This document shows, piece after piece, positions 36,542 to 42,711 of a stretch of 42,711 nt of DNA. Every line of letters begins with the position of its first letter. Within the stretch, counting starts at the first letter, position 1. The DNA comes from Oscillatoriales cyanobacterium. GTDB taxonomy: Bacteria; Cyanobacteriota; Cyanobacteriia; Cyanobacteriales; Microcoleaceae. Both the position numbers and the translations under genes were made by a program. A model generated the notes under the pieces. It saw nothing but the letters and a program-made list of their open reading frames with translations. It made no database searches and had not been told where the DNA came from. The stretch is from positions 1 through 42,711 of the forward strand of contig RDXX01000042.1 in assembly GCA_004292955.1 (NCBI GenBank), given 5' to 3'.

Positions 36542-37081
36542 ATGAGCAAAGTTCTAGTTATATTAGGCGAATTGAGCGATCGCGACATCGATTGGATGCT
36601 CGCCAACGGCAGCCGCACCACAGTCCCCCCCGGCACCACTCTCATCGTCGAAGGTCAACCCTTAGACGCACTGTACATAGTTCTGGATGGAACTTTGAGC
36701 GTTGCTGTATCATCTTTGGGCGACAAAGAAATTGGAAAAATCATCTGCGGCGAAGTGTTGGGCGAAATGTCTTTTGTAGACGGGAGGCTTCCTTCTGCTA
36801 GCGTCACGGCAATTGATGAATGCCTCATCCTGTCAATTCCGAGGCGGCTGCTAACTGAAAAACTAGAGCAAGACGTGCTGTTTTCCCTGCGATTTTATCG
36901 GGCGATTACTAAATTTCTGTCGTCGAGACTGCGGGGTACAGTCAAACGCTTCGGCGAAGATACTGATTATTTAATATATCAAGACCCCCACGACGATCGC
37001 GCGATCGGGCAAAATGTCGAAAATCCTGATTTGGCTCAATCTAGATTTGAATGGCTGTTGCAGCGTTTGAAGGAGACTTGA
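36542..37081 (+). CDS. Stand-alone cyclic-nucleotide-binding-fold protein
   Basis: 179 aa. Residues about 8-125 form a cNMP-binding (CAP_ED-type) beta-roll: VPPGTTLIVEGQPLDALYIVLDG, then the phosphate-binding cassette GEVLGEMSFVDGRLPSASVTA, then a C-terminal helix. The cassette keeps the Glu and Ser, but where catabolite activator protein has Arg (in QERSA) this sequence has Pro (RLPSA). Canonical cAMP binding is therefore doubtful. There is no C-terminal helix-turn-helix; the last 50 residues are charged and helical, so it is not a CRP-type regulator by itself. Perhaps a regulatory or docking subunit. It stands alone, followed by heptamer repeats. Confidence 0.82.
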   Translation: MSKVLVILGELSDRDIDWMLANGSRTTVPPGTTLIVEGQPLDALYIVLDGTLSVAVSSLGDKEIGKIICGEVLGEMSFVDGRLPSASVTAIDECLILSIPRRLLTEKLEQDVLFSLRFYRAITKFLSSRLRGTVKRFGEDTDYLIYQDPHDDRAIGQNVENPDLAQSRFEWLLQRLKET

Positions 37082-37087
37082 AGTCAG

Positions 37088-37150
37088 TTGACAGTTGACA
37101 GTTGACAGTTGACAGTTAACAGTTGACAGTTGACAGTTGACAGTTGACAG
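37088..37150. repeat. TTGACAG heptamer tandem repeat, nine units
   Basis: Nine consecutive TTGACAG units (the fifth is TTAACAG) directly after the cyclic-nucleotide-binding-domain gene. The complementary heptamer (TGTCAAC) occurs at 37777-37811, so the two arrays face each other across the small photolyase-domain gene. Confidence 0.95.
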
Positions 37151-37198
37151 TCAGCAGTCATTAGTCATTAGTTAGTTGCTACAAATTCTCTTCGGATC

Positions 37199-37233
37199 GA
37201 TGCCCGATGCCCGATGCCCGATGCCCGATGCCC
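37199..37233. repeat. GATGCCC heptamer tandem repeat, five units
   Basis: Five perfect GATGCCC units end 10 bp before the stop codon of the minus-strand photolyase-domain gene (37244). Confidence 0.95.
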
Positions 37234-37243
37234 AATTCCCCAA

Positions 37244-37654
37244 TTAAAAAACATATTTTTCGGCAACGCGCCAATAGCGGGAAAAACGCTTCAAATCAAT
37301 GTAGCCATCGTAGCGGACAAAAGGTTCGGGTGGCAAAACTTCTACTGGAAACTCCCTCCTAATTTCCCGGCAAATATCCTCAAACCGAGGGCTGGGACTT
37401 TCCGCTGTAACGATTTGATTCGCACCGGATTCTTTAGCAAAAGCGATAACTTCGGCAGCGACATCGCCGCGCCGAATAACTACCGGCAACTCTAGTAAAC
37501 ATTCATAAATAAACACCATTCGCTTGAGACTTAACTGCCATTCATCGATCAGTGCATCGTCCCAAACCCAGATTGCTTGTGCTTCTGGGTGAGCTTGGAA
37601 AGCTGGGCCTTGTGGACTCAAGCAGTCGCCGTGCAGCCAAATAATCGGATTCAT
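37244..37654 (-). CDS. Photolyase alpha/beta (N-terminal-type) domain as a separate protein
   Basis: 137 aa from ATG 37654 ([16 protein letters not shown]). It has the pattern of the Rossmann-like N-terminal domain of DNA photolyases/cryptochromes: a first strand with [27 protein letters not shown], a GDV-containing strand and helix ([20 protein letters not shown]), then [20 protein letters not shown]. Its length equals just that domain; no FAD domain follows. The gene encoding a stand-alone FAD-binding domain lies immediately upstream on the same strand, so the two probably form one enzyme from two chains. No Shine-Dalgarno is seen: the start is directly preceded by a 14-unit heptamer repeat. 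The frame stays open through that repeat to an ATG at 37789, which would add a repetitive IPNSQFP extension. Confidence 0.7.
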   Translation of the reverse strand: MNPIIWLHGDCLSPQGPAFQAHPEAQAIWVWDDALIDEWQLSLKRMVFIYECLLELPVVIRRGDVAAEVIAFAKESGANQIVTAESPSPRFEDICREIRREFPVEVLPPEPFVRYDGYIDLKRFSRYWRVAEKYVF

Positions 37655-37659
37655 AATTT

Positions 37660-37757
37660 GGGAATTGGGAATTGGGAATTGGGAATTGGGAATTGGGAAT
37701 TGGGAATTGGGAATTGGGAATTGGGAATTGGGAATTGGGAATTGGGAATTGGGAATT
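37660..37757. repeat. GGGAATT heptamer tandem repeat, 14 units
   Basis: Fourteen perfect GGGAATT units (98 bp) lie immediately 5' of the photolyase alpha/beta-domain gene, in the gap after the FAD-domain gene. Read in frame on the minus strand the array would encode IPNSQFP-type repeats. Perfect identity suggests recent slippage expansion. Confidence 0.97.
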
Positions 37758-37776
37758 ACTTCTTCCCTCTTCCTAA

Positions 37777-37811
37777 TGTCAACTGTCAACTGTCAACTGT
37801 CAACTGTCAAC
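37777..37811. repeat. TGTCAAC heptamer tandem repeat, five units
   Basis: Five perfect TGTCAAC units end just before the FAD-domain gene stop codon. This is the reverse complement of the TTGACAG array at 37088-37150, making an inverted pair about 0.63 kb apart. Confidence 0.95.
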
Positions 37812-37815
37812 TGAC

Positions 37816-38676
37816 TTAATTTTTCCTTTTTTTCTGAGGGCGTTGCCAACTTTGAGAACCGCCCGTGCGATCGACCTTTTCGCCATTGGGAAACAACTTG
37901 CTCTCCAAATATTCGTAAGTTCCCTCAAAATCGCATTGTCCGTACAGAGGACAATCGCGACAATAAACTGACTTAGTGTAACGTTCCAGATTTTCCCGAT
38001 TAAAAAAATAAGCCTTGTGACTAAAAGTGCTCGCTACCCACTGCCAAGAAAGATTGTTGCTTGCCGGATCTCCATCTAGCAAATGTTGCAAAAACCAGCG
38101 AGCTCCAGCTTGCCAGCGCACGCGGCGCCAGTGTACCAAATAACTAGCCATCCACATCCGCTGGTGGTTGTGCAAATAACCAGTTTCCCGCAACTCGCGG
38201 CTGAAGCTGTCGATGCACACTAAACCAGTCGTGCCCTCGACGACATCCTGCGGCAGAGTTTCGCTGTAATCTTTGCTAGTGTAACCAGTTTTGTATGGTT
38301 CCCGGTCTTCCCAAATCTTTTTGCCCAATTCGGCGTACAGCCGCTGCCAATAATCCCGCCAACCCAACTCGTTGACAAGTTTCACGGCATCTTCTGAATG
38401 CTGCACCTTGGCTAGTACGGCATCTCGGACTTCGGCAAGACTCAAAACGCCGTAGCGCAAATAGGGCGACAATCGCGTTACTGCACCGTTGAGAAAGTTA
38501 CGGGTTGAGGAGTATTTGCTGGGATCGACTTGTTGCAGCAATGTCTCGGCTGCTTGGCGCCCGCCTGTGGTTGGGGGTACGTTGCTATCCCGGGCGGTGG
38601 TTTGGGGGAATTGTTCGCGCACGTAGGCTATTAATTCGTCGCGGCTGGCAAATTCCCGCTTCATGTCCTGACTCAT
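37816..38676 (-). CDS. FAD-binding domain of DNA photolyase/cryptochrome as a separate protein
   Basis: 286 aa matching only the C-terminal FAD-binding half of a photolyase: [21 protein letters not shown] (FAD-phosphate region), [13 protein letters not shown], then [39 protein letters not shown] and [11 protein letters not shown], all characteristic FAD-pocket segments. The C-terminus has a cysteine set ([11 protein letters not shown]) not typical of class I enzymes. The antenna-type alpha/beta domain is absent and appears encoded by the next gene downstream, in reverse of the usual domain order. ATG 38676 has no clear ribosome site; an internal ATG at 38664 is preceded by CAGGAC and gives MKREFAS. 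Its promoter lies in DNA now bordered by a TnpB element. Repair or signalling role not determined. Confidence 0.85.
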   Translation of the reverse strand: MSQDMKREFASRDELIAYVREQFPQTTARDSNVPPTTGGRQAAETLLQQVDPSKYSSTRNFLNGAVTRLSPYLRYGVLSLAEVRDAVLAKVQHSEDAVKLVNELGWRDYWQRLYAELGKKIWEDREPYKTGYTSKDYSETLPQDVVEGTTGLVCIDSFSRELRETGYLHNHQRMWMASYLVHWRRVRWQAGARWFLQHLLDGDPASNNLSWQWVASTFSHKAYFFNRENLERYTKSVYCRDCPLYGQCDFEGTYEYLESKLFPNGEKVDRTGGSQSWQRPQKKRKN

Positions 38677-38723
38677 GGTTTTTTGTTAAGCGCCTGCTAT
38701 GGTTTTTTAACTTTTGAGGGGGT

Positions 38724-40112
38724 TTGGGGGAGCGATAAGTCCCACGCTGTACCCGTTGGGTCAGCGTTGGGATACATGGACTCCCCCAAGCAAATTTTAT
38801 CCGGTCAATCCCGGTAAAATTTGCCAGCTAGATGGACTAATTTTATCAAGAATGTATATAATGCTAAAGAGAGGTAAAAACAATGCAGCATCAAGCCGTC
38901 AAAGTCAGACTGTATCCGACAACTGAACAACAAGAGATACTATCTCAGCACTTTGGATGCTCTCGCTGGTGGTGGAATCATGCACTCAACTTGTGCATTG
39001 AAACCTACAAAGCCACGGGTAAAGGCTTGACTCAAATTGCGTTGAACAAACTCCTACCAAATCTCAAAAAACAAGAAGAAACACAATGGTTGTCGGAGTG
39101 TTACTCTCAAGTTTTGCAAGCGACTACGCTCAAATTGGTAACTGCTTACAAGAACTTTTTTGAGTCGAGAGCTAAATACCCTAGATTCAAAGCCAAGAAA
39201 AATAGGCAATCAATCCAGTATCCGCAGTCAGTCAAAATTGTTGATGGTTTCCTCAAGTTTCCTGGTCGTGTCGGCATTGTTAAAGTCAAGTTACATCGAC
39301 CGATTGAAGGAATTATCAAAACTGTAACAGTCAGCATGACCCCTTCAGGAAAATACTATGCCTCTGTGCTGACAGAACTCGAAGGAGACAAATTAGTTGC
39401 TCACACCGATGGAAAAGTTGCAGGAATTGACTTGGGATTGAAAGATTTTGCTGTTGTCAATGATGGTATCAAGACATCCAAATACCCGAATCCTAAGCAT
39501 TTAGCAAAACATGAACGCAACCTGAAAAGAAAACAGCAAAAACTAGCCAGAAAGGAGAAAGGAAGCAGGTCGAGAGATCGAGCCAGGAAACTGGTTGCTA
39601 GGGTTCACGAACGAATCAGCAATGTCCGTCAAGACTACTTGCATAAGCTATCCAGAAAGCTTGTTGACGACAACCAAGTCATCGTAGTCGAAAACCTTCA
39701 CGTTAAGGGCATGGTTCGCAACCACAAACTAGCTAAAGCAATTTCTGATGTAGGTTGGGGGATGTTTGTCAATTTCTTGCAGTACAAACTAGACCGTGAA
39801 GGTAAAGTGTTGGTAGAGATTGACCGATGGTTTCCTAGCTCGAAACTCTGTTCAAATTGCCACTATCAGGTGAATGAAATGCCATTAGACGTTAGGACAT
39901 GGACTTGTCCTAGTTGCGGTACTCATCACGATAGGGACGGAAACGCCTCAATAAATATCAGAGCAGAAGGAATCAGAATGCTATCGGTCTTGGGAACCAG
40001 GACTGCTGCTGATGGAGGGGATGTGAGTCCGAAGCTGGGACGTAAGTCTAAGCTGACGCAATCCCCAATGAAGTCAGAAGCCCACGCTGTACCGAAGGTC
40101 AGCGTTGGGTAG
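38724..40112 (+). mobile_element. IS200/IS605-group TnpB-only element 2 (IS1341-like)
   Basis: The left side has a nested stem: TTGGGGGAG (38724-38732) pairs with CTCCCCCAA (38781-38789), enclosing CCCACGCTG / CAGCGTTGGG (38741-38771). The right side repeats the inner stem at 40081-40109, overlapping the tnpB stop codon, where an omega RNA scaffold is expected. Exact borders are not resolved. No tnpA is present. It is of a different lineage from the element at 31840-33183. Confidence 0.75.
38883..40112 (+). CDS. tnpB: TnpB RNA-guided nuclease (second lineage)
   Basis: 409 aa. The N-terminus VRLYPTTEQQEILSQHFGCS is typical of IS605 OrfB. The RuvC acidic residues are all present: GIDLGLKDF, VIVVENLHVKGM and HHDRDGNASINI. 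The zinc ribbon CSNCHYQV... CPSCG is complete. AAAGAGAGG lies 9-15 nt upstream of the ATG. The last codons overlap the right-end hairpin, as in other TnpB genes whose guide RNA is processed from the same transcript. It sits between the photolyase FAD-domain gene, about 0.2 kb away and divergent, and ribD. It looks intact and probably active as a nuclease. Confidence 0.92.
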   Translation: MQHQAVKVRLYPTTEQQEILSQHFGCSRWWWNHALNLCIETYKATGKGLTQIALNKLLPNLKKQEETQWLSECYSQVLQATTLKLVTAYKNFFESRAKYPRFKAKKNRQSIQYPQSVKIVDGFLKFPGRVGIVKVKLHRPIEGIIKTVTVSMTPSGKYYASVLTELEGDKLVAHTDGKVAGIDLGLKDFAVVNDGIKTSKYPNPKHLAKHERNLKRKQQKLARKEKGSRSRDRARKLVARVHERISNVRQDYLHKLSRKLVDDNQVIVVENLHVKGMVRNHKLAKAISDVGWGMFVNFLQYKLDREGKVLVEIDRWFPSSKLCSNCHYQVNEMPLDVRTWTCPSCGTHHDRDGNASINIRAEGIRMLSVLGTRTAADGGDVSPKLGRKSKLTQSPMKSEAHAVPKVSVG

Positions 40113-40269
40113 TTCACAGCTATTTGTTTGGGCGTGTGGGGTCGATCGCCATTTTAATCGCCTTTCAATCCTGATACCGTAAAGTTTGGCTCAACAATCG
40201 ATCGCCGCCCGTTCGCAAAAATTAGCATCAAACTTACTAAACTTAGGTTAGATATCAGAGCAAAATCTC

Positions 40270-41445
40270 ATGGAAACTTTTGAGGCGGACGCTAAACCGA
40301 TCGCCAACTTAGCTAATCGACAGCAGCAAGGTACAAAACAACTGGACAATAGCACAATTCAAGAGTTCGATCGAGCCATGATGCGCCGCTGCATAGAATT
40401 GGCCCGCCGCGCCCTCGGCAAAACCGCACCCAACCCCCTCGTCGGTTCCGTAGTTGTCCGAGACGGTAAGATTGTCGGCGAAGGGTTCCATCCCGGTGCC
40501 GGCCAACCTCACGCCGAAGTGTTTGCACTCCGGGAAGCGGGGGAACTTGCCGCCGGAGCGACTGTTTACGTGAACCTGGAACCCTGCAACCACTACGGTC
40601 GGACTCCTCCCTGTTCCGAAGCTTTAGTTAAGGCTAAGGTGGCAAAAGTAGTGGCTGGAATGGTCGATCCAAATCCATTGGTAGCTGGCACTGGGCTGGC
40701 TCGATTGCGGGATGCTGGCATTGAAGTGGTGGCGGGAGTGGAAGGGGAAGCTTGTCAGAAACTCAACGAGGCTTTCGTACACCGGATTTTGTACCGCCAG
40801 CCTTTCGGAATTTTGAAATATGCGATGACTTTAGACGGTAAAATTGCTACTACTACCGGTCACAGCGCTTGGGTGACAGGCGAGGAAGCTCGGAGCGAGG
40901 TACATCGGGTGCGTGCCGGCTGCGATGCGGTGATTGTTGGGGGAAATACGGTGCGTCTAGATAATCCGAAACTAACAAGCCACCAGCCTGACAGAAACAA
41001 TCCCTTGCGGGTGGTGATGAGCCGCTCTCTGGATTTGCCGAAGTCGGCTTGGTTGTGGGAAACCTCCTCGGCGGCTACTTTGGTACTGACTGAGCCTGGG
41101 GTTAAGCCGGAATTTCAGGAATTTTTGATTGCCAAAGGGGTGGAAGTTGTGGAGTTGTCACCGCTGACACCGACTAATGTGATGACTTATTTGTACGATC
41201 GATCTTTTATGTCTGTACTGTGGGAGTGCGGTGGCACTTTGGCGGCTTCGGCAATTGCTGAAGGTGCAGTGCAGAAAATTATGGCTTTTATTGCTCCTAA
41301 AATTGTCGGCGGCCAAGGTGCTCCAACTCCTGTGGGAGATTTGGGCTTTTCAGCAATGACTGATGCTTTGACTTTAGAGCGGGTTTCTTGGCACGCGGTG
41401 GGTGCAGATTGTGTGGTGGAAGGCTATTTTAAAATTAAAGATTGA
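40270..41445 (+). CDS. ribD: Riboflavin biosynthesis deaminase/reductase RibD
   Basis: 391 aa, bifunctional. It deaminates 2,5-diamino-6-ribosylamino-4-pyrimidinone 5'-phosphate and then reduces the ribose side chain with NADPH, two steps of riboflavin (FMN/FAD) synthesis. The N-terminal deaminase has the zinc site His81-x-Glu83 (QPHAEVFAL) and Cys106/Cys115 (PCNHYGRTPPC). The C-terminal reductase has LKYAMTLDGKIATTTGHSAWVTG, VGGNTVRLDNPKLT and the WECGGTLAASAI loop. The first 36 residues are not conserved; MMRRCIELARRAL, an alternative start at 40378, is where many homologs begin. The ribosome site is weak. The gene stands alone, not in a rib operon. The neighbouring flavin-binding photolyase half is probably coincidental. 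Confidence 0.95.
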   Translation: METFEADAKPIANLANRQQQGTKQLDNSTIQEFDRAMMRRCIELARRALGKTAPNPLVGSVVVRDGKIVGEGFHPGAGQPHAEVFALREAGELAAGATVYVNLEPCNHYGRTPPCSEALVKAKVAKVVAGMVDPNPLVAGTGLARLRDAGIEVVAGVEGEACQKLNEAFVHRILYRQPFGILKYAMTLDGKIATTTGHSAWVTGEEARSEVHRVRAGCDAVIVGGNTVRLDNPKLTSHQPDRNNPLRVVMSRSLDLPKSAWLWETSSAATLVLTEPGVKPEFQEFLIAKGVEVVELSPLTPTNVMTYLYDRSFMSVLWECGGTLAASAIAEGAVQKIMAFIAPKIVGGQGAPTPVGDLGFSAMTDALTLERVSWHAVGADCVVEGYFKIKD

Positions 41446-41497
41446 AAGTTAAAAGCGAGTCTTTTTAGTTTTAATTTTTAACTTTATAACTCCTTTT

Positions 41498-42109
41498 ATG
41501 ACTGAAATTCTGGTTTGGAGTTTGATGGTTGGTAGTCTCGGCTTGGAGGCTGGGATTCTGGGTGTCTTGGTGAGCCGCGAGCAATTGGCTGCGGGGCAAA
41601 AATGTGATGAGGAGGAGGAAGTTTTGACTCGGTACGAATCTCAAGAAGATAATTTGACTGCGCCTGAAAATGCGATCGCAAATGGCAATCCAAAATCCGA
41701 TCGCAATCCTGATGATTTGACAGTTTGGGAGTACAAGATTGTCCGGGCTAGCAGCGATTTATTTCGCAATCCGGCGATTTTTCACAAGCTGTGTCGGGAA
41801 GAGGCGGAAGTTGGCTGGGTTTTGCTCGAAAAGCTCGATGACAGGCGGGTGCGGTTCAAACGTCCGATCGCGCTGAGGGATGCCCCGAGGTCTAATTTAC
41901 CAACGTTTGACCCTTACCGCAGTCATTACGGCCCGATGTCCAATGCGATGACATGGGCAGTGGCGATCGTGTTTTTGAGTGCGATCGTCCTTCCTGCTGT
42001 TTTGGGCTATGCTTTGGTGTCGGCTACTCTCAGCAGAAGTCGCTCTAATTGGCCTCCGACACCGATTCAATCCATGCCTTCTCCCGGCGGCCCAACAACT
42101 AACAATTGA
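41498..42109 (+). CDS. Small membrane protein of unknown function
   Basis: 203 aa. An N-terminal hydrophobic helix (ILVWSLMVGSLGLEAGILGVLV) is followed by an acidic linker. A compact soluble segment (WEYKIVRASSDLFRNPAIFHKLC... GWVLLEKLDDRRVRFKRP, about residues 75-125) resembles the short beta-alpha proteins of the DUF4177 type, but I am not sure of that. A second membrane helix (WAVAIVFLSAIVLPAVLGYALV) comes near 150-175, then a Pro-rich tail. It starts 52 bp after ribD and could be co-transcribed. No ribosome site is obvious. No function can be assigned. Confidence 0.65.
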   Translation: MTEILVWSLMVGSLGLEAGILGVLVSREQLAAGQKCDEEEEVLTRYESQEDNLTAPENAIANGNPKSDRNPDDLTVWEYKIVRASSDLFRNPAIFHKLCREEAEVGWVLLEKLDDRRVRFKRPIALRDAPRSNLPTFDPYRSHYGPMSNAMTWAVAIVFLSAIVLPAVLGYALVSATLSRSRSNWPPTPIQSMPSPGGPTTNN

Positions 42110-42307
42110 AACTTTGGGGAATTGAGAATTGGTAATTGGTAATTGGTAATTGGGAAGCTTGTTTTATAGCAAGTCTAAATCATTTGTGAACCAGATTTGT
42201 TCAACGAACCGCGAAGGCGCGAAGTTCGCGTTCGGCGAAGCCGTTCCCGAAGGGTAGGAAGATAAGAAAAGAGTGTGTGTTCGCTTGATGGATTTAGGAT
42301 TGCTATA
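42110..42307. other. Repeat-rich intergenic DNA after the membrane protein gene
   Basis: No gene seen. It starts with GGTAATT heptamers (about 42131-42151). Then come GCGAAGGCGCGAAGTTCGCG and TTCGGCGAAGCCGTTCCCGA (about 42210-42252), GC-rich palindromic repeat sequences of the type scattered in cyanobacterial genomes. Confidence 0.55.
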
Positions 42308-42428
42308 GGGTGCATCTGGTTTTGGCAAGGGCGAAGCATTTCGGCACATAATTTATCAGTGAGAATCAGAGATTTACTGCCGAAATGCTTCGCCCCTACG
42401 AGTATATTTTCAAAAATGAGATGCACCC
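42308..42428. repeat. MITE-like element with nested inverted repeats
   Basis: Outer 10-bp perfect inverted repeat GGGTGCATCT (42308-42317) / AGATGCACCC (42419-42428). Inner 18-bp perfect inverted repeat GGGCGAAGCATTTCGGCA (42329-42346) / TGCCGAAATGCTTCGCCC (42378-42395). 121 bp, non-coding; no clear target duplication was seen. Confidence 0.85.
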
Positions 42429-42434
42429 GGCTAA

Positions 42435-42621
42435 GGTACGTAGTTGCGCTTCAGCGCTCTTTCCGGCGTTGCTGATTTGATGTAGGAAAATTATTTCCTA
42501 TGATACTGAAACCTCTGTAAAGACGTAACAATGCTACGTCTCTACATTTCAATTCATACTTAAATTCAGCAATGCGCTCTTTCCTAATATTATAAAGAGC
42601 GCTAAAGCGCAACTACGTACC
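42435..42621. repeat. MITE-like element with 28-bp terminal inverted repeats
   Basis: Termini GGTACGTAGTTGCGCTTCAG... (42435-42462) and its complement (42594-42621) match over 28 bp with one mismatch. Nested inside is a 31-bp near-palindrome around GTAAAGACGTAACA / TGCTACGTCTCTAC (42516-42546), a repeat type common in cyanobacteria. 187 bp, no coding capacity. Confidence 0.85.
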
Positions 42622-42680
42622 TAATACGTTAATTTGATTTTAATACCAATTTTTCAAAAGAATGCAACAGTATTCTTGTA

Positions 42681-42702
42681 CCCCCCCTGATTCATGGGGG
42701 GG
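42681..42702. repeat. C/G-tract hairpin at right edge
   Basis: CCCCCCC (42681-42687), TGATTCAT, GGGGGGG (42696-42702), followed by CTAGGGGGG to the window end. A short palindromic intergenic repeat, probably extending beyond the window. Confidence 0.7.
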
Positions 42703-42711
42703 CTAGGGGGG

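Noticed and set aside
37088..37811. CRISPR-like repetitive region
   Set aside because: Repeats are contiguous 7-bp units without spacers and no cas genes are nearby; these are short tandem repeats.
37577..37819. Plus-strand ORF encoding GNWELGI repeats
   Set aside because: It is the translation of the GGGAATT heptamer array opposite the photolyase-domain gene.

Overview
The window looks like a filamentous, oscillatorialean-type cyanobacterium (Microcoleus/Phormidium/Tychonema-like; the genus is inference). HIP1-type GCGATCGC/CGATCG sites occur throughout. Heptameric short tandem repeats and MITE-like palindromes fill intergenic space, and the protein families (CHASE2-CHAT, DUF1822, DUF928, PEP-CTERM HAF protein, TPS hemagglutinin) are typical of cyanobacteria. 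No rRNA, tRNA or CRISPR array was seen.

Layout. 1-2.1 kb: the N-terminal part of a MobV/Pre plasmid relaxase running off the left edge (minus strand), then decayed sequence and a broken regulator gene. 2.2-21.2 kb, plus strand: an exoprotein region with a PEP-CTERM HAF-repeat protein, a giant (about 2,713 aa) modular furin/kexin-type protease behind a promoter carrying three perfectly phased 11-bp direct repeats, and a tight operon of TpsA hemagglutinin, TpsB transporter and a TPR-CHAT protease-like protein. 21.3-27.5 kb, minus strand and convergent with it: a four-gene operon of sigma-70-like protein, DUF1822/HEAT protein, CHAT-CHASE2 membrane protein and DUF928 secreted protein. 28.6-35.8 kb: a mobile-element graveyard. 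An IS1182-type element sits exactly between a truncated GNAT gene and a truncated S66 peptidase gene; a TnpB element is nested inside a decayed IS5-type transposase; two tnpB-less relatives of that element sit in and upstream of the signal-peptide codons of an outer-membrane protein gene. 36.5-42.1 kb: a cyclic-nucleotide-binding-fold protein, a photolyase/cryptochrome apparently split into separate FAD-domain and alpha/beta-domain genes with heptamer repeats between and around them, a second TnpB element, ribD, and a small membrane protein. 42.1-42.7 kb: MITE-like palindromes.

How the genes may work together (inference): the two convergent operons pair a secreted adhesin system and an exported CHAT protein with a membrane CHAT-CHASE2 sensor encoded beside a sigma-like factor and a DUF1822 protein. 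This could be an envelope or exoprotein signalling module in which proteolysis by CHAT controls transcription. That is the best candidate here for an undescribed system. Other notable items are the protease with a P-domain-like insert between catalytic Asp and His, the two-gene photolyase, and a tnpB-less element that keeps an omega-RNA-like tail.
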